Shown piece by piece: positions 51,471-62,578 of a stretch of 64,000 nucleotides of DNA. The DNA is from Thuidium tamariscinum. Taxonomy: Eukaryota > Streptophyta > Bryopsida > Hypnales > Thuidiaceae. Location: NCBI GenBank assembly GCA_947034885.2, contig OX344752.2:1054001-1118000 (forward strand). The letters run 5' to 3'. Numbering within the stretch: position 1 is the stretch's first letter; every line of letters begins with the position of its first letter. The notes under the pieces were generated by a model, which saw only the letters and a program-made list of their open reading frames with translations, did not search any database and was not told the DNA's origin. The position numbers and the translations under genes were made by a program.

Positions 51471-53707
51471 TCAAAACAGTACTGGAGATTGCAATCACTG
51501 AAAAGCGAGGAAGGAGTCATTAATCATAAGATATTCTAGAAATATTGTGGGGAAATAAGTTCATCTGATGATTTTCCTACAAATGTACACATTCAAAAGC
51601 ATTTTATTGTGATAACAATAAGACAGAACTGAAACAATAATACATTCAGAAGTAAAGAAATATACCTTGCTTGAAGTGATGTAGTAGAAGTCACCGAGTA
51701 CTACAGCACCACACACTAAAATAGAACAATCTGGTACAGTGCCTGCAATTCAAAGATGATGGAACCCCACCCAAAGAAAAGAATGGTGAAATCAAAAAGA
51801 AAGTTCTCAGTATTCAACCACAGTGTAGCACTTCATTAGTCACAAGACGTACAATATAGTATTACTGTAGTACACAAAGTCACTGAGGACTTTATACAAA
51901 GGTACTTGAAATACGCCGAACCATATTCGGTAGTACTGAAGAGTCCCTTGTAGTATTAGTTCAGTAGTGAATAATACTTTGTAGGTACCTAAGAATATTG
52001 TATAAAGAAGAATACGTCTATGTACTAAAGAAGCAATACTTTTAACTTTTCTAACACTACTCTGAAATTCACAAAGAATATTACATAAGAAAGAAATAGT
52101 ATTGTGCAAAGGACACACAGTACTACAAGAATTAAATTATTAATAACAACGTAAAGAAGCAACAAAATCTGAGTACTATGGATACAGCATGAATACAATA
52201 AGAGAGACAAAGTATAGAAAGTATGGAACAATGAATACAAAGCGTATAGATAGTAGTATCATAGCAATTTTGTTTTACCTCAAGTACTTGAAGATGTTGC
52301 TTCCAACCTGAAGGCAATAGAAGGCAGTGAATATTACTTCATAATGCTATAGAGGTATTGAAGTGTGACATGAAGTATAAGCAATGTATATGGATCAAAA
52401 GTAATATGACCCAAAAACACTGTATAGTACAGAGGACGTACATGTAAACATAATTGAATTCCAACTTCAGGGTATCCAGACATGAAGTGTGATATGAGTG
52501 CACCAAGTAACAATCCAAAAAGTCAAGCACAGTTCCCAAGAACTGAACGGCAAGTACTACAAATATAGAGACTTCTCACTAGTACAGTAATGAAAGACTA
52601 TGGACTTCAATGAACTAATGTAGTGATTTCTTGATGCATTACTTGTAATTTGTAGGGTAGTACTTTTACAGAAATCAAAGATTGGGTTCATGAGACTTCT
52701 ATTTGTGGACAAGTTCTAAACTCCACACCTTCATAATGAAAATACCAATTAAGAATTGAAGATGGCTAAAATGTAAAGGCTGTATTTTAAGCACTTCTGA
52801 AGAAGGCCCTTCAATACAAGTAGGACGCCCAATAGTAGTCACAGTTTACACAAAGAGGGAATTCCATTGGTATAACTCACTTGTTCAAGGATATGAGGTT
52901 GAATCCGCTAGCATTGTTCACTCCAAATTCTCCACAGAACTCCTCTTGTTAACTGGAAATTTAGCAGCAAGCCCCATATGTGTGATTCCACAAAACCCTA
53001 AGCAGTGCAAATACGCTCTCGTAGAGCAAAATCCCAAAGCATAGACATTTTTCTTGAAAAACCTAAAGAATGTGCCAAAAACCTAGCATTACGTTGTAGG
53101 TTGATAAAGAAGAAAGTGAGTTTCTGAAATTACCCAAACCATAGGTCACATTGTTCTTGCCGCAAGCCTCGCAACAGATGAAGACCTTTGCACGCACCAC
53201 TAAATTGCCGAACTCCACAAAACCCGAAAACCCCAATTGACGCAAATGATTTTCAGATGCATCTACCACATCGCACCTCCTTCATCTCAAACTACAACCG
53301 CCTGTTTTAGCACCCCCTTCAAGCTCTCAAATCCATAAACTTTTCTATCATGTGCAATTCACACGGCACCATTTCGAAGCAACTGAATTCGGGGAAACAT
53401 GCGGAGACATCGGAAAATGTCGGCGCCATCAAAGCCTGCCGACCAAACGAGAGAGACGACGATTGGATGAATGAAGTGCATCATCCAAATATCATCTGAA
53501 TTTGAAATGCGGATGATATTCATCCATCTTCATTGGACGATTTCACTTTTTCATCCTTGTCTAAGAATCAATGCTAAGCAAACACGTGTCATGAAGGCAA
53601 TGTATCCAAGATTCAAATGAACGGTCCAGATTTCCTCTTTTCCAATGCCAATAGTACTCACAGCACTTATAGTACTCGTAGTACTGAAGGACGAAAAACC
53701 AAAAACG
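51471..53707. other. Right non-coding region of the transposon: leader or promoter of the RING/SET gene, GTACT-rich
   Basis: About 2.2 kb between the gene start and the right end. AGTACT/GTACTAC words recur throughout, for example 51695-52135 and a tight group at 53652-53688 close to the terminal repeat. A short open stretch at 53063-53269 is described separately. Confidence 0.55.
53063..53269 (-). CDS. Possible small coding exon with a cysteine motif near the right end of the transposon
   Basis: The minus strand reads VVDASENHLRQLGFSGFVEF then ICCEACGKNNVTYGLG; a donor-like GTAATT follows at about 53131. A possible second exon near 52985-52890 continues in frame (FCGITHMGLAAKFP...) to a TGA. 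No ATG precedes it in frame, so it is either an internal exon, a GTG-started frame or chance. The cysteine pattern hints at a small zinc-binding protein. Not recognised. Confidence 0.3.
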   Translation of the reverse strand: MVDASENHLRQLGFSGFVEFGNLVVRAKVFICCEACGKNNVTYGLGNFRNSLSSLSTYNVMLGFWHIL

Positions 53708-53741
53708 CAACAAATAGTACAAGTGTTTCGTGAATTCACCC
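53708..53741 (-). repeat. Right terminal inverted repeat of the 13.7-kb transposon
   Basis: Inverted match to 40018-40051; followed by the CTAT duplication at 53742-53745. Confidence 0.95.
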
Positions 53742-53867
53742 CTATCAGTTCTTACACTGAGGTGAAATACCTTAGGCTGCAAATATTTTGTAAAGCTTTG
53801 AAGTACAAATCAAAATCAAAGCTAGGATCCTTTTGGGAATGCCCACAGGGAGGTTTTTTTGGCTTTA

Positions 53868-54294
53868 GGGCATCTGCAATGCATCCCCTGTAAATAGGCC
53901 CTGTAACAGCAAATGCCGGGGCTGAAAACGAGGCCTGCATTATGCAGAGCCCATTTTCGTCAGAGAAGCCCCAATGCACGACCGCTTTGAGAAACTGTAT
54001 CTGCAATTTTTCTCAAAGTCAATTGAAAAAGGTGGCAAGGTGGCGTGGTTGCTGAAATTTCAGGGCAGAGAAGACAAAGTCGCCATCATGATGACCACAG
54101 GAATCAACTTGCCGAGACGTATCAAGGGGCAGGCAAAAAGACAGAATTTGCCGATAGCGTGCTATCCTTTACGGGGACCGTGGAACTACAGCCCCCCATA
54201 CCGGTTGCATTGGAGCATGTAATTAATTCTAAATTGCTTTCTAGACGGTAGAGTAACGTTACCGTCCCTTTTATAGGAAGGATTGCAGATGCTC
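53868..54294. mobile_element. Tourist/Harbinger-like MITE (427 bp)
   Basis: Ends GGGCATCTGCAAT and GAGCATCTGCAAT (read inward) with a 3-bp duplication TTA (53865-53867 and 54295-54297). TTA/TAA duplications and GC-starting ends are typical of PIF/Harbinger MITEs. Lies 126 bp right of the large transposon. Confidence 0.85.
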
Positions 54295-54297
54295 TTA

Positions 54298-55719
54298 GTA
54301 CCTAGCAAAACAACACATTTTACTACCCATTGTATCATCTTTTTAGTAGTAAAAGACACAATGTAAGAAAAACACTACCATCTCTATATTTTGAAAGTAG
54401 AGAATTTTGCTACATTTCAAATGTAGTAAAAAAAATTTGTTGTTTTAATCAACAAAAACCAACCAAGTTCAAACCCAAGACTTCATGTCTAATAACCCAA
54501 AGACCTTACCAATGCACCAACATTTGGTTTTCATGTCATGAATTAGAATTTTTTTTCTTACTTATAAACTCAGCAGACTTTGATGGACATTTTGGCATAG
54601 TAGAATGACTTTTTTTCAAAAACTTTGAATTAAAAAAAAATTTCAAATCAAGCTAAATTTCACCTCAAGAAACAATTTTGTGATTTTGAATTTCCATTCA
54701 AAAGTTATGGACAAAAATCAGAGAGGATGTTTGAAAATATGAATGTGGTGTTTTCCATGATTTTACTACTTTGACAATGTGGAAAAATAATTTTCCATAT
54801 TGTATGTGTGAGTTAGTAGTAAAGTGCAGTTTACCATGTTATATAGCAAATTGATTGAAATTCTACATAGCAATTTTAAATCTCCACATGCTAACACTTT
54901 CAATAGTAGTGTTTTCCATGATTTTACTACTTTGATAATGTAGTAAAGCAAAAAAATCTCCCTGTGGCCTAGAGGGGGCTCTTAGAGAGTCCATTTTTTT
55001 GCTGATGTCCACTGCATCCTGAGAGTAGAGGACATTGAATATTAAGTAACTCAACGAACAAACAACGTAATTGTGAAGCAGATGATTCGGTTGGTACTTC
55101 GTCGTGATCGAGGCTAATTCATGACTTCGGTCCGAGCCGTGACTCCAGTTTCAAACCCATTCAGAGGAACTAGCTTAGTTTTAAATTCTCATGATCTGTG
55201 ACAGTGAATCAGGGTAACCTCCAGCTAGTGCCTCCAATTTAAGATCTCACTTCTCCATAACTCACACAATTCCCGACAAGGAACAGATTAGGACAACCGG
55301 AACCGTCCAAAAACGAGTACTGGCATGGAGAAACTTGGATAGTACCCAGACGCTGCCAATTATCCGAAGTGCCCATTCAATTTATTGAACAGTGTGTCAA
55401 GAACAGTGAGCCTGGAAATGTCTTTCTAGCTCAAACATCACCGAAGCCAAAGAATAATACATTTCCATGCATCTCGTCATCCCTGATTTGAAGTCGGGGA
55501 ATGAATCGAACTGACTAACGAATGCAGGCACCGGGTGGAAGACACCCTCCTGAATTGAACTCGTCGAGTCTCCACCCATTTGTGACGATGAAGATGTGAA
55601 TGCATGGTTTCTACTTTCTAACTGATGGTCTACAATTAATAAATACATGCAGCACAGGTGGTGCATGCCATGTAGCTGGCTCCTGGGCACCAATTCAACT
55701 CATGGCCTGGTTAAATCAC
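54298..55719. other. Intergenic DNA and 3' flank of the peroxidase gene
   Basis: A ~35-bp direct repeat (GTGTTTTCCATGATTTTACT...) occurs at about 54747 and 54908. No gene recognised. The part next to 55720 is probably the peroxidase 3' untranslated region. Confidence 0.5.
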
Positions 55720-56706
55720 TTAGTTCACGGAAGTGCATACTCGCCGGATCTCGCCGGCGCTGCCCGTGAGCACCTCGATCTGGCTCATCACCACCATGGC
55801 CTCCGCAAAGTTGGAGCTGAATGTGGCCCAGTCAGTGTTCGCACGCACTGATCCTTTGGTACGCGAGTCCACCCACATGGTCTGATCGGAAATCAGCAAG
55901 CCGAGTTGGTTCACGATGTCCTTGAAGAACTGGGTGTCGAATTTCGTGGGAGTCAAATCCAGGTTGAGGTCGACGTCGATGATACGAGCCACAGGGCACT
56001 TCTTCAACAAGAATTTCGCGAGGGCGGATGGGAGTGTGGGATCGATTTTCTTACCGTGGATGCGGTCATCGAAGGCCGCGCATTTCGTGACGCCGATGGT
56101 GTGCGCACCAGTCAGGGCCACCATCTGCGCAGCGTTCAGACCCTTCTTCTGGAACATCTTCAACAGCACGGGCGCTGTGCTGTTGGGAAGCAGGATATTG
56201 GCCGCCGCCTCGGAAGCCCGCGAAACGGTGCCGTCGCGACGCCCAGCGGGCACGGTCCAGCCATGGCCTCCCGTCAACGTCACGGTGTCGCGCACGGCGA
56301 ATTGCAGCACGTCGGCGCAGGAAACGGTGCCCGGGCAGGCCTCCTCCACGGCGGCCTTGGCGGCGTCGATGGCGTCGAAGCCGTGGAGGGCGCCGTTGAA
56401 GGTGAAGGTTTTCTCGGAGGTGGGTCCGTCGAGGAGCAAGGACGCGTCGCAGCCGCGGACGAAGCAATCGTGGTAGGCGAGGCGGAGGACGCCGGGTGCG
56501 ACAGTGGGGTCCTTCTGGAACGACTTGAGCATGGACTCGTAGATGATGGTTTCCACGTTGGGGCACGAGTGCTGGTAGAAGCCCTCTCTGCAACCGCCAT
56601 CGCTGGAACTGGAGAGGCTTCGACTAGCAGACACGGGTGCGCTCACCAAGCTCAGAACGGCTAACACGGCCACCCAGCCCGCGAGTGCAGACCTCGAAAC
56701 ACCCAT
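55720..56706 (-). CDS. Class III secretory peroxidase, intronless
   Basis: 328-aa heme peroxidase that uses H2O2 to oxidise phenolic substrates in the cell wall or apoplast. The start is the ATG at 56706 (MGVSRSALAG), giving a hydrophobic signal peptide ending near residue 28 (VSAPVSAS). The mature part opens CREGFYQHSCPN. Distal site: R75 and H79 in LRLAYHDCFVRGCDASLLLD; calcium-site residues around D80-S89; proximal heme ligand H202 in MVALTGAHTIG. Paired cysteines are present (C39, C48, C81, C86, C124, C130, C209, C237, C324) and an N-glycosylation site NST at 175. Length and motifs are normal for the family, and no stop or shift is seen. Most seed-plant members have introns; this one has none. 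GC content is much higher than its surroundings. Confidence 0.95.
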   Translation of the reverse strand: MGVSRSALAGWVAVLAVLSLVSAPVSASRSLSSSSDGGCREGFYQHSCPNVETIIYESMLKSFQKDPTVAPGVLRLAYHDCFVRGCDASLLLDGPTSEKTFTFNGALHGFDAIDAAKAAVEEACPGTVSCADVLQFAVRDTVTLTGGHGWTVPAGRRDGTVSRASEAAANILLPNSTAPVLLKMFQKKGLNAAQMVALTGAHTIGVTKCAAFDDRIHGKKIDPTLPSALAKFLLKKCPVARIIDVDLNLDLTPTKFDTQFFKDIVNQLGLLISDQTMWVDSRTKGSVRANTDWATFSSNFAEAMVVMSQIEVLTGSAGEIRRVCTSVN

Positions 56707-57806
56707 CGTTCCAACTTCCAACCGATAAGGCCGAAGTTGGAGAATGCACGAAAATCAAAAGACCTAGAAACGAGTTCAGGAATTAATTCAAGCCGTGCAG
56801 TCTGACGTACCTAGCCTAGAGCTGACATGCAGCCTGAAAGCTTGAAACTGCTGAGAGACTGAGAGCTTGATTGATGAGAAAGCCGAAGTTTCTATGTACC
56901 ACCGACGGCTTTATCCGTGCACGGCTAGCTCAGTCCCGGCCACAGTCTATTCAGTTCTACTCTTTCCGCAAGTCCACCTAATAAGTCACCAGGCTCTCTG
57001 AGTGACAAAGCACAACGAAATTTCGACTATCCTCTCCTTGATCGATCTGCCAGTTCTGGACTCCAGGGGGGACCATTACTCCTCCCGTTGAATTTACAGT
57101 CTAGACCCAAATCACGACCCAGTTGGCAAGCTTCATCCGGTTGCACCAGTCGATTTCCAGCGTCGATCCACTCCCAAGTTTCCCCTGCAGCGTGAAATTT
57201 GGTTTTCGACGCACTCAGTTGGCCATTTCAACTCCCTTCACTGCCGCGGAACCAAAGTTTGTACTGGGAATCCGGTCATTTCAGTGAATACAGTAGCGTT
57301 GAAGGGGGTACACTTTCTCAAAGCGGTTTTTGAGTCCCTCTCATGAGTGGGACTCTGGATAGTACCCCGTATTTTATAAAAGTTTATGTACGATGCGTGG
57401 GTACGCGTGAAAGTGATGGTGGGGAAGAGGAATCTGAAGAGGGGTGTCTGCATGCTGGGACACGAGAGGGGCGTTTGAGAGAAGTCAATAGAGTTTTGTT
57501 TTGTTCTCGTTTCTTATCATTGCTTTGGACACGAATTGAGAGAAGAGAGAGTTTTCTAAATCGCTGCGGTAGGGGAAGGGGTTGACTGGGGATGAGCGTG
57601 GCTGGGACGATTGGATTGGATTGGATTGACGTACAGAGTGGCGGCCGGTGCATGTTTGTTTTTTGTTTTCAACAAATGAAACGGATTTCTTTGCAAGGGG
57701 GTAAACATACAAGCCCGTCAGCCACAAGTGGTCTGACGGAGATCAGGACCGTACCGTAGTATGCTTGATGTCTTTTTGGACGTAAGAGTGACGATCAGGA
57801 ATCTAA
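56707..57806. other. Upstream region of the peroxidase gene
   Basis: About 1.1 kb with higher GC than the flanking repeats, as expected for promoter and leader. No second gene is recognised, and short open frames here look like chance. Confidence 0.45.
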
Positions 57807-59214
57807 GGGGCGGTTTATATTGGGCCTGCGGCTGGATTGAAGGTCAATCTGGCCCCAATTTTTCCATCCAGCCCCAATTAATATAAACCTCTTGGACCGG
57901 ACTCTAGGCCCCAATTTCTAATTCATGTGCTCTTGGATTTTCTCAATGCTCAATAAAATTAATTAACAAATTTAAGAAAACTTTAAAATATGCATGTTTA
58001 TCTTTTCACATCCTCTAATCTTTATTGAAAAATAAATGAAAAACATTTGTTTTTGTTTTTTTTATTTTCTTCCTGTTTATTTTACTTCAAAAATAAAAAT
58101 ACTATTTTTCTACAAACTTTTTACATTGCAAATTAGTAGGAGGTGCTACAAATCTAATGAGTCCATTCAAAGATGTATAAGATGGACTACTAAGGAAAAA
58201 AACTCATTGAAATTTCTTACAATCTAGCATTAAAATGGCCATTTTAGATATTTAAAAGGGAAACGGAGGATGTAATGTGCTACTAATTTACATAATTGAT
58301 TTATGCTAAAATATATAATGACTTGGATTTAATGCCAAATTCAATTCTATTCTTTCTACAATTTGAAAATTGCTTGAAAGAATTCAACTTTCTTGAAAAG
58401 TCAATAAGATTTTAAATGGTAGCTTGAAAAGGAGACTACCATAGTTTGCTTAAACTATTTTGGAATATAGAAATATAATACAGTATTCAAATGTCGTGTT
58501 CTTTAGTCTATAAGAACTTTCTTTTACATCCAAACAATGAAATAGAGAAATATGATCTATTTTTAATGGTATCTTTTAGCAAGTAAACAATCAAATTTAT
58601 TCAAATAGTTAAACAAAATAATTTTCTTAAAGAATTAAACCATTTGACGTTAATTGAATTTCTGAATTTCTGAAAAATTATTATCATGTTATTATTATTA
58701 TTAAAATTATTTGAATAATTATTTGAATTAAAATTATTTAAATAATTATTTGAACACCGCAAATCCCACAATCCCTCAAGTAGGAAAAAAACCAATCAAA
58801 CCCTTGGTGGCGCAGCGAAGATAGACAAAGTACCTTTCAGCGACAATTGTGAAGCGGCACAGACAGAATGAAAATTCAGGCGACTGATGAAGGAGCTTAT
58901 TATAATTATAAATAAATTCTATTAATCGATGGTTGTGATTTGTGCAATCTAACAGAGGAGTCCAATTTGGTTCCAATCCGGCCTTAGATGGGAATTCCGG
59001 CCACTCCAAACCTCGTTCTAATTACTCCCTTGGGGCCGGATGGTTTGGTGCCAAAACCATGCCACCTAAGGCAACACGTAGGATGAGTTGTAATTCAGGT
59101 CGGCCCCAAGTATAAACCCCTTGGGCCGGATTTGGAGAAATTGAGTGATCCTATTGGTTCAAACTTGTAGACTTCTGACCAGCCTTCAATCCAAACCGAA
59201 GTATAAACCACCTC
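57807..59214. mobile_element. Harbinger-like non-autonomous element (~1.4 kb)
   Basis: Left end GGGGCGGTTTATATTGGGCC, right end read inward GAGGTGGTTTATACTTCGG; both continue into GGATTGAAGG. A 3-bp duplication TAA flanks it (57804-57806 and 59215-59217). The interior is AT-rich with no transposase. The middle (58680-58755) is an AT-rich self-complementary stretch. Confidence 0.75.
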
Positions 59215-59802
59215 TAAGTAGTAGGGTTGTAATTGGAAAGTTAACCCTTAAATGTCAGACTAGTCACTGTGGAGGAATGCGGGATGGGACTAGTTACGAA
59301 GGCACTGCTGACCACAATAGAAGATGTTGTTCTTACTCTGTCAACAGTATAAAGATAATACAATAGTCGGGCAGCCCAGCCATTGCAGAGTTAGAACAAT
59401 GCAGACAAATACATCTCAGCCATTGAATGTTCTTTTCACATATTTCACTGAAGCTAATTCCCCCTATCAATGATTTTCAACTAACAAATTGCAACCATGA
59501 AGTTTGAATTTTTGATAATTTCTCCTTCTAGATATAGGATTGACAGCAAGTGATCAATGTTGCTCAAGTACGACCTTTAGAGCTCAAAGATTGATACTTG
59601 AAGAAGGCGTTTTGGGTTGCACCTCTCATCAACAAATCTTATTTACTTCTTTGATTCAATTTGTAGCTGAAGATGAGTTGAAGTTATCCTGTGATGTCAA
59701 CAAATTTCTTGGAAATGAATTACTAAATGTTTTCTTATTTCGCACTTCTGGGGTTCATTTTGTTTGAATTTCTTCTGTGAATTGAATCTAATTGTGCTTT
59801 CT
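59215..59802. other. Intergenic; possible exon-like stretch at 59540-59767
   Basis: A + strand frame at 59540-59767 (AQRLILEEGVLGCTSHQQI ... DELKLSCDVNKFLGNELL) reads like protein, but I see no clear splice partners and no family. Nothing else is recognised. Confidence 0.25.
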
Positions 59803-60137
59803 CATAAGAGGATTTTCAGCTGCAGTAAGAGACTGCGAGTTCCCACATGCTGGGAACGCATTGGGAACGCGATGCTGATGTGGTCGAGCGACTGCCACGT
59901 CAGAAAAAAATATTTTTTTATTAATTTTAATTAAATATTAAATATTTTTAAAATATTTTTTAAAATCATTTTTTCTCTCTTTAATACATTCTGAAGTTTT
60001 TTGAAAAAAAAAAAATTTAATTTTTTTTTTTCAAAATTCAAAAATTCAGACCAGCAGGGTACTGGTCTGCAGCAGTGGGAACAATTTCGGGGAACACCCC
60101 TGAAACGGTCTCTTGGGGGCCCAGAAATCCTCTTATG
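59803..60137. mobile_element. CACTA-like short element, relative of 36466-36747
   Basis: Ends CATAAGAGGATTTTC and CATAAGAGGATTTCTGG (read inward). The core shares GTGGTCGAG...TGCCACGT and GGGAACAATTTCGGGGAAC with the nested element at 36466-36747. No target duplication is visible. Confidence 0.65.
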
Positions 60138-60802
60138 AAACTTGTGATTTTAGTTGTGTCTTTCATATAGTTCAATACATCACAATTTGCAATAGACATC
60201 TTATAGAAGAAATGCATTTCTCATAGAAATTGAAATTTGCGAATGTTGCAAGTGATGGCAACTATGACTTTCACCTGCTACAAACGTAGAACTTGCCCCT
60301 CACCGAGTCCCTCACAGTATTGTAGCAATGTTCCTGAAAAACTTGGTTTGACTGTCGGAAATTGAAGAAGTGAGCATTGCATGTTGCCCTCATGAAATTT
60401 GCAAAGAGGGCAGCATGGGCCTAACACCATCTTTCAACCATCCTCACCAAAAACATGGTACCCAAAAAATGAGTGCTTTGAATGCCGCTACTTATTGCCT
60501 TCTGAGACAAAGCAAGACTCCAGGCTCACATTTCCAAAAGATATGGATGAAAAACTGTTCCTTATCATTCAACAGATGGATTTTTTGTCATTCATCGAAC
60601 ATCAGACGTCCGTGGCGACATTCAAGGGTTAACGATGATTTAGTCCTCTCTTCAGGTTTTAAATATAGCTTGGAGTACTTGAATTTCGTCAGATTTGCAG
60701 TTAGAATGGCAACAGGTATATGGAGTTCAACTCTCTTCGAGGCAAACCAGTTCCTTTAAGCAATATCTGAACTATAGAAAGAATTTGTAACTTACTAATT
60801 AA
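60138..60802. other. Intergenic; possible exon-like stretch at 60399-60632
   Basis: The + strand frame at 60399-60632 (NECFECRYLLPSETKQD ... MDFLSFIEHQTSVATFKG) looks coding-like. It could belong with 59540-59767 to one broken gene, but this is weak. Confidence 0.2.
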
Positions 60803-61806
60803 GAGTGATTACAAGAAACACTTGTTGATTTTGTTGTGTTTTCATGATTTTGGGGGGTTGTTAAAAATTTGAAAAATCATTTTTTTAATTTAAAAAAATG
60901 TGATTAATGTATACATGGTGAATTTCGTTAAAATGGCAATATTCTTAATGCCATTTTGCGACTGTGTAGTGTGAACCCTAAATAGACATCTTAGACATGT
61001 ATAGATTTCCAAAATCTAAAGGAGATTTAGATTTTAGACTATGTAGTCTAAAACATTTTAGAAAGGTATAGATATTAGACATCTACAATACATATAGATT
61101 TTAAAAATCTATGGCTGATTTAGATTTCAGACCATGTAGTGTGAATTGTCAAAAGTGTCAAACTATTGGAATGCTGCCATTTTAATGAAATTTGCTATAT
61201 ACACCTTTAAGACAAAGGTAATCACTATAGGAAATGTATAGAAAAATTCTTTTAATAGAAGAACTAGAAAAGTGTCAAATCTCAAGGAAATACATACTTT
61301 GATGTTTTAATTAGGAAAAAATAGGAAATTTTCTTAAAGATAAAATTAAATTTGGCCATTTGCAACAACTTTATGGAGAAGGTCATTCACCAAAAAACTC
61401 ACCAAAATCATTTTTTACATGTTTTAAAATGCAAGTACAAAGAGGCTCACTTTGTGGACTTCTACACCACATAAAAATAATTATTTAAAAAAATTCTTTG
61501 GCCATTAGCTACAAGTCTACTAGAAGACAATTTCCTTTCAATTTCAGCGCAAATTTTTTTTTTTGGATGCTGAACTGTACTAAAAACTTCAAAATTGACA
61601 AATGTAACAAATTAACAATCAATCGGGATCTATTTTTGGAAAGTTAACTATTCTTAAAAATTAGGAAAAAATTAGGGAAGGTGTATAATAGTCATGAGTA
61701 CCTTTTTTATTAATCTTGAATCATTTATAATCAAAACATAAAAGTTATGACCAAAAAATAAATCAGCATACACAAATTAATACAAGTATTTTTTGCAATT
61801 TCACTC
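60803..61806. mobile_element. Short inverted-repeat transposon (same family) with an inner insertion
   Basis: 1004 bp. Left end GAGTGATTACAAGAAACACT, right end read inward GAGTGAAATTGCAAAAAATA, with a perfect 4-bp duplication TTAA (60799-60802 and 61807-61810). The right subterminal part matches the left end of the 13.7-kb element in inverted orientation. A ~290-bp inverted-repeat insert at 60917-61206 explains its extra length. Confidence 0.85.
60917..61206. mobile_element. Nested inverted-repeat insertion
   Basis: Arms GAATTTCGTTAAAATGGCA and TGCCATTTTAATGAAATTTG face each other, about 290 bp apart. Inside, blocks such as GTGTAGTGTGAA and ATAGATTT...AAATCTA recur. No clear target duplication. 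One arm also appears near 7090-7110. Confidence 0.5.
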
Positions 61807-61810
61807 TTAA

Positions 61811-62574
61811 CTTCAGTAGTAACTATGCGTTTTGTGTAATTGGAAATGAGAATATGTTAATTTTAATTTTGTCTTTCAATCGGCAGACACTACTAAAAAA
61901 GGTTTGCCTTTACATGATTGTAGATGTTGGAAAATACACTAGGATTATCAAATGAGGGCTGCATTGAAACATGGCTTTCAACATCTCTGTAAACATTACT
62001 CAAGTGAACCCAACATTTCAATACCTACACTTACCAATGTCATTTGCCATATCTACGTTGTAAGGGATGTCTACTAATGGGTTTCCAGATTGATAGGCTG
62101 GACCCACTACACCAAGATTAATTTGTAGGTCTTGTAGGTTGTAGGTCTAGTACTTTCTCTTTATATTGTAGACACTTTCATGGTAGTAGTAATTAGCATT
62201 CAAAATTTGATTCTACTACAGCTAATCCAATCACTACTTGCAATAATAGAATATTTCTATTTTAAATCTTTTTTGATGCGATTTGCAATTCAATTGCACC
62301 ATCTAAGGTCCAACTATGCCAGATGCTTGTGCAGTGACATTTCATCAATATTTCATGTATCACATTATGATTGGTTAGTGCTTGTTTGGATTGCACTAAA
62401 TTTAGCTTAGGAATTTAACTGACTATAATAGATAGGGGATTATGCATGTTGTATTTAGGAGGCCAATGACTTAAATTTATTAATTTGATTAAAAATTATG
62501 ATTGGATTTCATATGCCATTTAAAACTTCAACATTGCTAAATATCTGCAAGTAATTAGTAAAAGAATCATGCAA
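61811..62574. other. Intergenic, no gene recognised
   Basis: AT-rich sequence without recognised features. Confidence 0.4.
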
Positions 62575-62578
62575 TACA

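Larger units (their letters stand above)
40018..53741. mobile_element. 13.7-kb inverted-repeat DNA transposon carrying transposase and RING/SET genes
   Basis: Ends match perfectly for 30 bp, starting GGGTGAATTCACGAAACACT, at 40018 and (inverted) 53741, with a perfect 4-bp target duplication CTAT at 40014-40017 and 53742-53745. Inside are a + strand transposase (40887-45352) and a convergent - strand RING/SET reading frame (51470-45973). The left ~240 bp are shared with short non-autonomous copies in the window. Introns and flanks are dense in AGTACT-type motifs. A 4-bp duplication with a DDD/E transposase is known for Sola elements; assignment is unproven. Both genes contain stops, so this copy may be inactive. 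Confidence 0.93.

Noticed and set aside
56066-56600. Arginine- and proline-rich frames on the minus strand within the peroxidase
   Set aside because: Shifted-frame shadows of the peroxidase with low-complexity composition.
55906-56664. Long open frames (252 and 186 codons) on the + strand opposite the peroxidase
   Set aside because: They mirror the GC-rich peroxidase codons and have no recognisable domain; the minus-strand frame has every family motif.
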